Part shown: in pieces, positions 18,438-28,049 of the stretch
How the letters are laid out: each line of letters starts with the position of its first letter
Numbering within the stretch: position 1 is the stretch's first letter
Assembly: GCA_015654535.1 (NCBI GenBank)
Contig: JAATGU010000073.1
Span: 1-42,842, forward strand
Source of the DNA: Bacteroidales bacterium
GTDB taxonomy: Bacteria; Bacteroidota; Bacteroidia; Bacteroidales; Bacteroidaceae
Length of the DNA: 42,842 bases
Direction: 5' to 3'
Notes under the pieces: model-generated
What the model was told of the DNA's origin: nothing
Databases searched by the model: none
What the model saw: the letters and a program-made list of their open reading frames with translations, nothing else
Program-made: the position numbers and the translations under genes

Positions 18438-20132
18438 TTAAACAATTACGAGATAAGACTCCTCTGTTACGAGTGCGCAATTCAAATCAGAACTGTCTAC
18501 CGTTACACCCGCATACTTTTGGAAATGCGTTTCGCCGTTGGCGTAAGTAACAGTGTAAAGTACATCAGCAGTATTGTTACCATTGTTTGTAACTGTGATG
18601 ACTATCTTAGAGCCACTTATGCTTGATGTAAATGTATCCCAATTCCAGTTGGATGTGACGGTGGTTGTTCCATAGCCGGTGCCCCATCCGTAGTTGTCCA
18701 TGCGAACTACACCATATTCAGTCTTGTCAGCTTTGCGAAGAATTGTACTAGGGCTGTGATAGTTTGCAAGATTGTCGGAGTAGCAGTACATTGTAAGTGT
18801 CTTACTCGAACCTGATGCGACTGTATAGTCATCAGAGAATACTGTCCACCAACTGGTAGAGAAGTCATTAGCACCTACTTGGCTTACACCCTTTGCAAGA
18901 GTTAGTGGGCAAGTTGTAGTTACTGTTTTTGTTGCACCAACATAAGAAATGACAGCGGTCTGAGAACCTGAGGCAGCTGGAATCTTGCCAAACTGAAGAT
19001 TTTCGTTTGGTATGATACCTTTTGTACCGTCGGAATATGTAGCTGTTACGACAATGCCTGTAGTGTTGAATATGATAGGGTCGCTACTGAAGTAATAGTA
19101 TTTAGTTATGTTTGGCAAAGTAGTGACCTCCAGGCTTGAAACAGGGTTCGTTACTTCCAGAGTGTAGAAGGTTGATACAGCTTGGCAGTATGCGCCTTGC
19201 TTAGTTTTGCTATAAGCTACAACAACTGTCTTGACTCCGAGTGTAGTCATATCAGGAATAACGTTGAATGATAAATCTGTAGAATCAACTTGCGCGGAAG
19301 ATCCGTCAGCGTAAGTAACAGTAGCTGTTGCATTACCCCAGAAATTTTTGTTGCCTAATTCAACAGAAGTAGGAGTCCCTGCAATAGCGATTGAAACCGG
19401 TTTAACGTCTGCTACAACAGTGACTCTAGAAGGTATAAGGTATGCTTTTTTCATCTCGAAATAACTGCCATCGCAAACTAAGAAAGCCACGATATCAGCA
19501 GTGGCAGAAACCGGTTGTTGATATGTTTCGATTAACGTTGTACCATTTGTTCCAACGGCGATGGCTGTTACGTATACATTGCCGGTAGCAGAGTGGTCAA
19601 TATTCATAGAAATATAAGCTCCTTGCATGGTAGTGCGGAAGTCGTTCCAAACATTGCCATCTCCGTCGGTGTCGGGATAGTTATTGGTGATCATATTTCC
19701 GTTGTAATCACTGTTACCCCAGCCGTAAGCATCAGAACGGAGAGCAAAGTATTCTGCATAGTTGGCATTGTCTGTGGTACTATGAGCTGCTACATTGACA
19801 ACGGCAAGATTCCAGTTGTTATAGTTGTCAGCTCCGGAAGTGTGGTTAACAAACTCCAAATGCAATAGCTTGTTTGCAGGAATGGTGAAGTAATCAGAGA
19901 ATGCAGTCCACCAACTGGAACTGTAATCTTCAGAACCGACTATTGCTGTAGCGATGGTGAGCTTAGTAGTGTCACCTGTATTTGGTTTCGCAGCTGCAAT
20001 TGAGTCGATCCTTCTCTGCAGGTCAGAGGGCGCATCAATTGAATAAAGATCCGACTTCTCGCACCCAACTAAGCCAAATGCTACCAAAGCTGCTGCGCAC
20101 AAAGCCCACCTCATTAATTTAGTTGTTTTCAT
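18438..20132 (-). CDS. Surface lipoprotein with duplicated SWW/YGWG domain and two Ig-like domains
   Basis: The 564-residue product has a lipoprotein signal ending at C24 (GLVGC). Two related modules flank two Ig-like repeats. Module A (about 64-227) has GSEDYSSSWWTAFSDYFTI and YGWG at 136-139. Module B (about 418-564) has GANDFSTSWWTVFSDDYTV and YGWG at 481-484. The Ig-like parts (about 244-328 and 331-413) each carry a TATVTYADGS / VTATYSDGT strand, as in bacterial Ig-like domains. I do not recognise the module family. Conserved aromatics and the position beside SusC/SusD suggest a glycan-binding surface protein, which is inference. Unusually, it is the first gene of its operon, before susC. 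Confidence 0.85.
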   Translation of the reverse strand: MKTTKLMRWALCAAALVAFGLVGCEKSDLYSIDAPSDLQRRIDSIAAAKPNTGDTTKLTIATAIVGSEDYSSSWWTAFSDYFTIPANKLLHLEFVNHTSGADNYNNWNLAVVNVAAHSTTDNANYAEYFALRSDAYGWGNSDYNGNMITNNYPDTDGDGNVWNDFRTTMQGAYISMNIDHSATGNVYVTAIAVGTNGTTLIETYQQPVSATADIVAFLVCDGSYFEMKKAYLIPSRVTVVADVKPVSIAIAGTPTSVELGNKNFWGNATATVTYADGSSAQVDSTDLSFNVIPDMTTLGVKTVVVAYSKTKQGAYCQAVSTFYTLEVTNPVSSLEVTTLPNITKYYYFSSDPIIFNTTGIVVTATYSDGTKGIIPNENLQFGKIPAASGSQTAVISYVGATKTVTTTCPLTLAKGVSQVGANDFSTSWWTVFSDDYTVASGSSKTLTMYCYSDNLANYHSPSTILRKADKTEYGVVRMDNYGWGTGYGTTTVTSNWNWDTFTSSISGSKIVITVTNNGNNTADVLYTVTYANGETHFQKYAGVTVDSSDLNCALVTEESYLVIV

Positions 20133-20166
20133 AATTTCATAAAATTAAATTTAATTATTAACGCAG

Positions 20167-20224
20167 CGAATATAGATACAAAAAATACGTAGAGGGTGGA
20201 CAAAAGTATATTTATGGAGGATAA
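20167..20224 (-). promoter_or_regulatory. HTCS-type operator and promoter of the arabinan lipoprotein-SusC-SusD-GH43 operon
   Basis: On the minus strand TTATCCTCC (20224-20216) and TTGTCCACC (20203-20195) form direct repeats 21 bp apart. TATATTCG (20174-20167), one base off the -7 box TAnnTTTG, starts 29 bp after the second repeat begins. The predicted start is near 20160, leaving about 28 nt before the ATG at 20132. Spacing and sequence match the promoter at 37305-37362. The pair of sites two helical turns apart fits binding of an AraC-type HTH dimer such as the HTCS next door. Confidence 0.65.
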
Positions 20225-20303
20225 AAACTCTGTTCCTAACTATTATCGATAGGGGACAGAATTATTTACAGGAAAATATGGAATAATTATGGGGGAAATA
20301 TTG

Positions 20304-20381
20304 TTACTCAAACAAACTACTTGGAGTAACATTAAAATGTTTAGTAAAGCAACGTGTAAAATATCTTGGGTCATTAAAGCC
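20304..20381 (-). pseudogene. Remnant of the 3' end of a second HTCS gene
   Basis: The minus-strand reading GFNDPRYFTRCFTKHFNVTP, then SSLFE and a TAA stop, aligns almost residue for residue with the last residues of the intact HTCS (GFNDPKYFTRCFTKHFSITP). The DNA is also clearly related to 20484-20565. The similarity fades just upstream of the Gly codon, where the IAYEV equivalent is scrambled. No start or other HTCS domain is present, so this is a dead fragment. The whole gap 20133-20483 otherwise holds only the promoter at 20167-20224. Confidence 0.85.
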
Positions 20382-20483
20382 TACTATCCGAACGCATAGA
20401 TTGTAACAGATGCTTCAAAGTCACATGCACATTTTAAGGGTAATTATTAAGTGGATAAATGGCTAAATATGGTAAACAAGATA

Positions 20484-23400
20484 TTATTTTCCCCCTTCCA
20501 GTAAGAAACTGGGAGTTATACTGAAATGTTTTGTAAAACAACGGGTGAAGTATTTAGGATCATTGAATCCTACTTCATAAGCTATTTCGGAAATATTCAT
20601 ATTCTTTGTTACCTGATTTTTCAGAATCAGTTCCCGGGCGATGTTAAGTCGATAGTTGCGGATAAACTGTCCGGCAGATTGTCCGGTGAGATTTTGCATC
20701 TTTTTGTTTAATATGCTTTTGCTTACTCCCATAGCTTCGATAAAATCACTTACTTCGTAGTAAGAGTTTTTGAAATTTTCTTTTATAACTTCCATTGCTT
20801 TGTCCAGGAATTTTTTATCGCTGGACTCTTCATTTATGTTGAGAATATCCACATCCATTTTGAAGCTAAATTGTTTTTGGTAACGCTTGCGGTTCTCCAG
20901 AATATTATTGATGCGAGCCAGTAATAATTCGTCATCAAAGGGCTTGAGCAGATATTCATCCACACCAGTCTTAAAGCTTTCAATACGTGCTTTGTTGGAA
21001 GTTTTAGCCGTAAGCATCAGGAAAGGAATATGAGAAATAGCAAAATTATCTTTCACATGACGTGACAATTCTATACCATCCATAACAGGCATCATTAAGT
21101 CACTAATAATAAAGTCTACAGATTGCAAGTTGAGAACCGGAAGAGCCACGGCGCCATTTTCTGCTTCCACTACATTGAAATTGTCGATCAGAATGGAGCG
21201 AATATAACTACGCATATCTTTATTATCTTCCACAACAAGAATGGTAAGACGACCGCCCGGCTTTGTTGTCAAAGGTTCTTTGTTTTCGTCGATAACTGGA
21301 GGTACAATCTCTGTTTTAGGTTGTTCGTTACTTTTCTCTTCACGTAATAATGGAAGAGTGATGCAGAAGGAAGCTCCTTGGGTGCGGTTATTCTTTGCCT
21401 GAATGGTTCCTCCTTGCAAGTATACAATGCGTTTGCAAAGATAAAGTCCAATGCCGGTACCACTTTGACCATAAACCGGATATTTCATGTGCCCTTTGGA
21501 CTGATAAAAACGGTTGAATATTTTGGATAGATCCTCTTCTGCAATGCCTGTGCCAGAGTCTTTTACACAAATAAATAATTTTTCTTTCCCTGTATCATGG
21601 TCTGTTAGCGAAGAAACATAAACCGATACAATTCCATTATTTGGAGTGAATTTGATGGCATTGGACAGAAGGTTCGTAATTATTTTATTCATGGCTTCTT
21701 CATCAAACAAGACTTCTGGTGGGTTCAAACGATATCTTTTTTCCAGACGTATACTTCGTTCATAAGCAAATACTTCAAAGGGCTCCAATAATTCGTCTAT
21801 GAATTTCAGCAAATTCCCCGGCGTTCTTACAATCTCGACTTTACCTGATTCCACTTTGCGAAAGTCCATCAGCTGGTTTACTAACGATAGAAGATGTTTA
21901 GAGTTTCGTTCCACAAAATGCAGTTGCTCAATTACCTGTGGATTATAACTTAGTTTCAAAGCTCTTTCTATTGGCCCCATGATTAGCGTGATGGGAGTAC
22001 GGAATTCATGGGTAATATTGGTAAAAAAAGACAATTTATCGATAGTAAGTTCCTGTACCTTCTTTGACATATTAATAAGTTGCCCTTTTTGACGGGTAAT
22101 CTTTTCATTCTGCTGTTTCAGTATCTCGTTTTGTCGTGATAGTTCGCTCGTTTGGTTTTCTAATAGTTTTTTCTGTTCCTCCAATTCACGGGTACGTTCT
22201 TCAACCTTTATGCGTAATAACTCTTTTTGTTTTTTCAATGTTTTAATGCGCCACTTATAAATATGGTATACAAGGAACACGATTACAAGAATAATTAAGC
22301 TAATAAACCACACTGTTTTGTAAAAAAACGGAGAAATGACTATTTTCAGTTCAGTAATGTCATTGGACCATTCATCCGATTCGGAAGCACATTTCACTTG
22401 AAACGTATAAGTTCCGGGACGTAAATTTGTATAGTTGGCAAAACGCCTGTTAGAAGGTACTTCCACCCAATTGTCATCAAATCCAAGCAATCGGTATGAA
22501 TATGTGACAGCATTTGGACTCTCATAATTTAGTACCGAGAACTCCACTGAGAAAGACTTATCGCTTTCATGCAGATACAGACATCTTGCACGGGATATAT
22601 CCGTATCGATATGATTACCGTTACCGGGTTGAATGGTTTCATTCATTACCCTCAATTTGGTAAGTATTACTTTTTCCGGAGATGTTTTGGACTGTACTTT
22701 GTTACCTTCAACAGCAATCAACCCTTCCATGTTGCCAAAATAGAGAATCCTGCTGTTGTCTCTTGATTTATAATATGCATTCCAGTAAAACTGGTCACTG
22801 ATTATTCCATCCGTTTTTGTGTAATTCACAAATCGGTTGGTCTTTGGGTTATAACATGATAATCCATTACTTGTACTTAACCAAAGCAGACCCCTTTCAT
22901 CCTCAAGAATACCAAATATGCAATTATTGGCAAGCCCTTGTGAGGTGGTAAAAGATTGAAATAGATAATTTTCATTTTCTCGTGAAGTCAGCTTATAAAG
23001 CCCATATCCGTTACTTCCTAACCAAAGAGTACCGTCGGATGATTCATAAAGACAATTTATCTTTTCCACAAAGTGTGAATAGGGTTTATCACTTTGGTGT
23101 TTTAAATGGCGGAAGGAAAAATGGAAATGATTTTTGGCAAAAGATTTCAGATCTATAATCATGACTCCTTCTGAAGTTCCCATCCATAATTTGTTCTTTT
23201 TGTCAATGAGCGATCCGACCACTCCCTGAATATTTTGGGTTTCTTTTGTTGGTAGAGGAGCTGTTAGCTGACCGGTTTGAATATTATAGAAAAATATTCC
23301 GCGATTGGTTCCTATCCACATTCCTTTATTAATAGGGTCGTAGCAAAGAGCTCCTATAAAATCGACCATAAATCCCGGATTAGTAAGTGATGTAATATGC

Positions 23401-24761
23401 TGAAATGTAGGATGGGAAAGATTATTGAGATCCAATAAATTGATTCCTCCTCCCCATGTTCCTATCCAAAGATGATTAGCTTCATCGGATGCAATGGCAC
23501 TGACAGAATTATGGCTCAGAGAGTTTGATCTGGAAGTATAATGTATAAACTGATCGCTTCCTTTAGGCTTGCGATTAAGTCCTCCTTCTACTGTTCCTAC
23601 CCACAAATCTCCGTTTTTGTCTTCAAAGATGGCATTAACCGGATTCTTAGAGAGACTACCTGGATCGTCTTTGCTGTGTACATAGCTATGGATGGAGAGT
23701 CTGCGCAATGTCATTTTATTGAGCCCTCCTGCTTCTGTTCCTATCCAAATGAGATCTCTATCTGTCAGTAAACAGTTTATAAAGTTACAGTTAAGGGTGT
23801 TGGACATCCCTTTTTCATCCCGATCAATGCGTATAAAGTTATCGGTTATGGGATCATAAAAATTAAGACCTTTTAATGTGGCGACCAACAACTGGTGGTC
23901 GGCTGTTTTGGCCAGATCAGTAATAAGATTTTGCGAGAGTGAAGTCGGATTGTTGTCATCATGCATATAGCGTTTCAATGACTCGTTTATTTTGTTATAC
24001 CGAAACAATCCACGATCTGTACCGATCCAAACTTCATTTTCTTTTTCAAATAACACTGAGATGAAACTACCTTGTTCTAACCTCAGTTTATCGGAAGCAA
24101 ATGAAAGCGTCAATTGTCTGGTTTTGTTGGTTAATACTTTACATACATCACTGTTATAGCCTATCCACATTTCTCCGTCAATCTCTTTGAGCGCAACCAG
24201 AGGATTAGCCGAAGAGGGCAAATTGGGTGCAAATGTATGTATCTGTGCCACGGAACCATTGTTCAGGAAATCTATTTTATACAAGGAATTTTCCACAGCC
24301 AGCCAGATACTTCCTTTACTATCTTTCAAAACCATAGAAGTTGATCGGTGTAGGATACCGGATAAGCGCTTATCTGCATAAATCGGTTGACTTAATTTCT
24401 GAGTAGAGAGATTGAGAACATCCACACCTCCTTCGGAAGCAATCCACAAACGATTAAAATTGTCTTCACAGACTTTGCGGATAAAATTACTTTTCAGGGG
24501 CACCGGCCAAGTCGTTATATTATAATGTGTAAATTCATAGCCATCATATCTCGACAGTCCTCCTCCGAAAGTAGCAACCCACAGGAACCCTTGGCTATCT
24601 TTATAAATATCGTCAATGAAATTATGGAGCAAACCATCATTCATGGTGATGCTGGTAAAGTTATAACGCGCTAAAGGATTCTTTGGCGCAGCAGAGACGC
24701 TAAAAATATAGCAGGAAAGAAGCAAAAAAATTAAGCTATGAAAAGTTTTTTTGTTTTTCAT
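20484..24761 (-). CDS. Hybrid two-component system regulator (HTCS), arabinan locus
   Basis: One inner-membrane protein of 1,425 residues combines sensor and transcription factor. In order it has a signal peptide; a periplasmic two-propeller sensor made of repeated GLLWLSTSNGLSCY-like blades (about 30-690); a Y_Y_Y domain (about 690-775); a transmembrane helix (about 785-805); and a coiled coil. The histidine kinase has H918 in THEFRTP and the HATPase motifs NLLSNAIKFTPNNG and DSGTGIAEEDL. The receiver domain has D1221 in IISDLMMP, and the AraC-type HTH ends GFNDPKYFTRCFTKHF. I chose the ATG at 24761 because a TTG at 24782 lies inside the -7 box of the predicted promoter. Sensing of arabinan oligosaccharides is inferred from the flanking GH43/GH51 genes. 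Confidence 0.95.
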   Translation of the reverse strand: MKNKKTFHSLIFLLLSCYIFSVSAAPKNPLARYNFTSITMNDGLLHNFIDDIYKDSQGFLWVATFGGGLSRYDGYEFTHYNITTWPVPLKSNFIRKVCEDNFNRLWIASEGGVDVLNLSTQKLSQPIYADKRLSGILHRSTSMVLKDSKGSIWLAVENSLYKIDFLNNGSVAQIHTFAPNLPSSANPLVALKEIDGEMWIGYNSDVCKVLTNKTRQLTLSFASDKLRLEQGSFISVLFEKENEVWIGTDRGLFRYNKINESLKRYMHDDNNPTSLSQNLITDLAKTADHQLLVATLKGLNFYDPITDNFIRIDRDEKGMSNTLNCNFINCLLTDRDLIWIGTEAGGLNKMTLRRLSIHSYVHSKDDPGSLSKNPVNAIFEDKNGDLWVGTVEGGLNRKPKGSDQFIHYTSRSNSLSHNSVSAIASDEANHLWIGTWGGGINLLDLNNLSHPTFQHITSLTNPGFMVDFIGALCYDPINKGMWIGTNRGIFFYNIQTGQLTAPLPTKETQNIQGVVGSLIDKKNKLWMGTSEGVMIIDLKSFAKNHFHFSFRHLKHQSDKPYSHFVEKINCLYESSDGTLWLGSNGYGLYKLTSRENENYLFQSFTTSQGLANNCIFGILEDERGLLWLSTSNGLSCYNPKTNRFVNYTKTDGIISDQFYWNAYYKSRDNSRILYFGNMEGLIAVEGNKVQSKTSPEKVILTKLRVMNETIQPGNGNHIDTDISRARCLYLHESDKSFSVEFSVLNYESPNAVTYSYRLLGFDDNWVEVPSNRRFANYTNLRPGTYTFQVKCASESDEWSNDITELKIVISPFFYKTVWFISLIILVIVFLVYHIYKWRIKTLKKQKELLRIKVEERTRELEEQKKLLENQTSELSRQNEILKQQNEKITRQKGQLINMSKKVQELTIDKLSFFTNITHEFRTPITLIMGPIERALKLSYNPQVIEQLHFVERNSKHLLSLVNQLMDFRKVESGKVEIVRTPGNLLKFIDELLEPFEVFAYERSIRLEKRYRLNPPEVLFDEEAMNKIITNLLSNAIKFTPNNGIVSVYVSSLTDHDTGKEKLFICVKDSGTGIAEEDLSKIFNRFYQSKGHMKYPVYGQSGTGIGLYLCKRIVYLQGGTIQAKNNRTQGASFCITLPLLREEKSNEQPKTEIVPPVIDENKEPLTTKPGGRLTILVVEDNKDMRSYIRSILIDNFNVVEAENGAVALPVLNLQSVDFIISDLMMPVMDGIELSRHVKDNFAISHIPFLMLTAKTSNKARIESFKTGVDEYLLKPFDDELLLARINNILENRKRYQKQFSFKMDVDILNINEESSDKKFLDKAMEVIKENFKNSYYEVSDFIEAMGVSKSILNKKMQNLTGQSAGQFIRNYRLNIARELILKNQVTKNMNISEIAYEVGFNDPKYFTRCFTKHFSITPSFLLEGGK

Positions 24762-24779
24762 ATTTAGAAGGATTTTCAG

Positions 24780-24787
24780 CAAACTTA
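24780..24787 (-). promoter_or_regulatory. Predicted HTCS promoter -7 box
   Basis: TAAGTTTG on the minus strand fully matches TAnnTTTG and would start transcription near 24774, about 13 nt before the ATG at 24761. No TTGTCCAC-type site is seen nearby, so the HTCS does not appear to control itself through that motif. The 24783-25041 gap holds this and the opposite promoter only. Confidence 0.5.
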
Positions 24788-24997
24788 CATAAAAATCTTT
24801 AATTATAAGTAAATCGGATAAAAATCAAGACTTCTTCCTTACACTCTCCTTAAATTGTTGTACTAAAAGAACGATTCTTTTTTTAATACTTATTTGGACT
24901 AGCATTAGAGTGGGAGTCTTGAATTAATAGTCCCTTTACTTTAACATTTCGAATAAAATAAATGTAAAAATATAAAATTAAGTTATTAAAAAAATGA

Positions 24998-25005
24998 TAC
25001 CTTTG
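24998..25005 (+). promoter_or_regulatory. Predicted promoter -7 box of the SusR-like regulator
   Basis: TACCTTTG fully matches the Bacteroidetes -7 box TAnnTTTG. Start is expected near 25011, about 30 nt before the ATG at 25042. The -33 region is AT-rich without a clear TTTG. Confidence 0.5.
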
Positions 25006-25041
25006 AACATTCTTCCTATTGTTAACTAGAAAATCTATAGT

Positions 25042-27927
25042 ATGAGCTTAAGAATAAAAAAGTTATTCCTCATTGTTGTTGCCTTTTCCTCTGTCATTAA
25101 TATATATGCGGATTGGAACAGTTGCATAATGAATTTTAAGAAAGAGCTGTATGGTAAAGGAACTCAGACATGGCAGATTACTCCCTATTCTAATGGAAAT
25201 TGGGTTTATTTTGCAAATAAAAACGGATTAATTCAATTTGATGGAAGTGAGTGGAAAGTTTTTCCACTGAATAATGGCCAAGATGTTCGTGCGGTTTATA
25301 TTTCTAAATCGAAAAATAGAATATATGCAGCTGGGATAAATGAATTTGGGTATTTTGAACCGAATTTTCGTGGAGAGTTGGTTTATACATGTTTGTCTGA
25401 TTTATTGAGAATGCCGGATCGCTATCCCGGCAATATCTGGAATGTTTTTGAGAATGATAATCTCTTTTATTGGCAGGCCGATAATGAAATTATAAAAATT
25501 ACTGGTAGCAAATATACTATTATACCTGCAGGAGGGAAAATCGATTGTTGCAATTTAGTTAATGGGGCATTGTATATAGCTACCAGTGTTGGAGTGAAAG
25601 TATTAATTGGTGATTCTTTTTTCCCTATATCCGGAGATAAGGTCCTTAATTCAAAACGTATTAGAGGGCTTATGCCTTATAAAAGAGGATTATTGATTGC
25701 TACTGCTTATGATGGATTGTATTATTGGGACAGGGAAAAAACAGTACGTTATATTACAGGAATAGAGGACTTTTTATCTCAGAATGAGGTCTTTACTATT
25801 GTAGAATCTAAAGACAAAATTGCAATAGGAACTGTACATAAAGGTTTAGTCATTATAGATAAAAAAACATATGAACCGAAATTTTTTAATGAAAATAATG
25901 GATTGCAGAATAATACGGTTCTGTCTTTAGGATTTGATGCTTTAGGTAATTTATGGGCAGGATTGGATAATGGCATTGATTACATTTTGCTGAATTCACC
26001 TTTTACTAATCTTTATTCTTATCCTAATTCATACGGCACAGGTTATGCTGTTGCTTTATCTGATAATAAACTCTATTTAGGAACCAACAGGGGACTTTAT
26101 GCTATGCCTTATCCTGTCCGGATGACAGATCGGGCACCTCTGATTAATATTCAGCATGCCAGTGGGCAAGTCTGGAACTTGGCAAAAATAGGAATGGACT
26201 TATTTTGCATGCACGATAGAGGTTTTTTTCTGATTAAGGGATTAACGATAAAAAAAATAGGAAATGTAAGTGGAGTTTGGTCTTGTAAAATGATTCCGAA
26301 TCATCCAGATAAATTGCTATTAGGAACCTACGATGGTATCTGTCTTGTTCAGAAAGTGCATGGCAGATGGATAGTTAAAAAGTATCTTAATGGAATTAGA
26401 GACTCTGCTCAGAATTTTGAAATTGATGATGCTGGTATCATTTGGTTGCACAATGACCAAAGAGGGGTAATGCGTGCTGATTTTGATTTTAATACCTGTG
26501 TCGTTAAAAGAGTACAATATATCGGAAAAAAATCTGGTTTCCCTTCCAATAGAAATATATATGTTAATAAAGTGGATAATGAAATATATTTTACTTCTCC
26601 TGCTGGAATTTTTAAATATAATCATGATAGCCATAAAATAGAGCCCGATATTAAGATGAATAAGCGGATGAAAGGAGGTGCCTATATAAAACTTATAAAA
26701 TATAAGGACTCTATTATTGGGTTTACGGACAAAGTTATTAATATAGTCAATTTAGATGATCAGCAGACGGTAACCAAACGATTGTCTTTCTCAATAGAAC
26801 ATTCTCCTATCGATTTGGTGCATGGCTTTGAGCAAATTTCACCAGTCAATGATTCGCTCATTATTATTCCTAATGAATCTGGTTTTGCTTTACTAAATAC
26901 CTCCTTTGATATAAAAAAACGAGCATATACAGGGATACATATAAAATATGTTAGCTTATCTTATCCCAAGGAAAAATTAATTTATTGTGATAATTATTTA
27001 AGGAAAAAGTATGTACCAAAAATTTCATTCAAACATAATAGCATTCGGTTTGAATATGGTTTATTCTCCATTAATCCGTCTAAGGAAGTGAAATTTCGTT
27101 ATCGAATGGATAATCAAAATGAATGGTCTGACTGCACGTCTGCTTTAACTAAGGAATATAGTGACTTGCATGAGGGGGAATATACTTTCCAAGTTCAGGC
27201 GGTTTATGATGATGGAAGTACCTCCTCTGATTCCTTTTCTTTTATTATTCTGCCACCTTGGTATCGAAGTTCTGGCGCTTATTTTTGTTATTTCGTAATG
27301 CTCTTTTTCTTTTTATGGGGAGTACACAAATGGGATCAGGTTCGTGTAAAGAGGAAAAAGAGAGAAATTATAATAAAGAAGGACCAAGAGCTACTTCTTA
27401 AAGAGAAAGAATATCAGGAAGAAAATGCTAAGAAAGAGCGCCAGATAGTGGAACTTGAAAAAGAAAAGCTTGAATATGAACTGAAACATAAAAGCCAGGA
27501 AATGGCAAATCTCATGATTAATTTTATGCGTAAAAATGAGATATTAACCGACATAAAGCAAGAACTTTTTAAGATCATTTCCAAGCTCAACGGTTTGGAG
27601 TCCTCTCCGATAAAAAAAATGCTTCTTTTGGTGAATAATAAAATTGATTTAAATATGAAATCTGACGATATGCTTAAACACATTGAAGAACAGTTTGATT
27701 TAGTACATAATAATTTTATGAAGAAGCTTAACGAAAAGTATCCGGACTTATCATTGAGTGAAAAAATGATGTGTGCATACATTAAGATGGATCTTTCAAC
27801 AAAAGAGATTGCTCCGCTTCTCAATTTATCGATTAGAGGTGTAGAAACAATTCGGTATAGACTTCGGAAAAAATTCAGTTTGGATCGGGATGACAGTTTG
27901 AGTGATTATTTGAACACGAAAATTTAA
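25042..27927 (+). CDS. SusR-like membrane regulator: propeller sensor, Y_Y_Y domain, LuxR-type HTH
   Basis: The 961-residue protein joins a signal sequence (about 1-23) and a periplasmic beta-propeller sensor (about 30-640, blades such as NLWAGLDNGIDYI) to a Y_Y_Y domain (about 650-735, FRYRMDNQNEWSDC). A transmembrane helix follows (about 744-764), then a long charged coiled coil (about 765-835) and a C-terminal LuxR/GerE-like HTH (about 904-955, STKEIAPLLNLSIRGVETI). It has no kinase or receiver domain, unlike the HTCS. This architecture resembles SusR of the starch system. It stands divergent from the HTCS and directly before the glucan SusC operon, its likely target. Ligand is probably a beta-glucan oligosaccharide, by inference. 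Confidence 0.9.
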   Translation: MSLRIKKLFLIVVAFSSVINIYADWNSCIMNFKKELYGKGTQTWQITPYSNGNWVYFANKNGLIQFDGSEWKVFPLNNGQDVRAVYISKSKNRIYAAGINEFGYFEPNFRGELVYTCLSDLLRMPDRYPGNIWNVFENDNLFYWQADNEIIKITGSKYTIIPAGGKIDCCNLVNGALYIATSVGVKVLIGDSFFPISGDKVLNSKRIRGLMPYKRGLLIATAYDGLYYWDREKTVRYITGIEDFLSQNEVFTIVESKDKIAIGTVHKGLVIIDKKTYEPKFFNENNGLQNNTVLSLGFDALGNLWAGLDNGIDYILLNSPFTNLYSYPNSYGTGYAVALSDNKLYLGTNRGLYAMPYPVRMTDRAPLINIQHASGQVWNLAKIGMDLFCMHDRGFFLIKGLTIKKIGNVSGVWSCKMIPNHPDKLLLGTYDGICLVQKVHGRWIVKKYLNGIRDSAQNFEIDDAGIIWLHNDQRGVMRADFDFNTCVVKRVQYIGKKSGFPSNRNIYVNKVDNEIYFTSPAGIFKYNHDSHKIEPDIKMNKRMKGGAYIKLIKYKDSIIGFTDKVINIVNLDDQQTVTKRLSFSIEHSPIDLVHGFEQISPVNDSLIIIPNESGFALLNTSFDIKKRAYTGIHIKYVSLSYPKEKLIYCDNYLRKKYVPKISFKHNSIRFEYGLFSINPSKEVKFRYRMDNQNEWSDCTSALTKEYSDLHEGEYTFQVQAVYDDGSTSSDSFSFIILPPWYRSSGAYFCYFVMLFFFLWGVHKWDQVRVKRKKREIIIKKDQELLLKEKEYQEENAKKERQIVELEKEKLEYELKHKSQEMANLMINFMRKNEILTDIKQELFKIISKLNGLESSPIKKMLLLVNNKIDLNMKSDDMLKHIEEQFDLVHNNFMKKLNEKYPDLSLSEKMMCAYIKMDLSTKEIAPLLNLSIRGVETIRYRLRKKFSLDRDDSLSDYLNTKI

Positions 27928-28049
27928 ATTATTTACGTTTTTTGTTGTTAGGTATCAAGGAACATTTTTTGTTTTTACTTTTAAATATTAATTTAAGATC
28001 TGGTATGTATTTTTTATTATATATCTGATAATTAAACACTTGTGTGTAT

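Noticed and set aside
20201..20208. TACTTTTG on the minus strand as the -7 box of the lipoprotein operon
   Set aside because: It matches TAnnTTTG but overlaps the TTGTCCACC operator half. TATATTCG at 20174-20167 has the same distance to the operator as in the promoter at 37305-37362.
24762..24782. TTG start for the HTCS at 24782
   Set aside because: It lies within the predicted -7 box, upstream of the expected transcript start. The ATG at 24761 opens a normal signal peptide.
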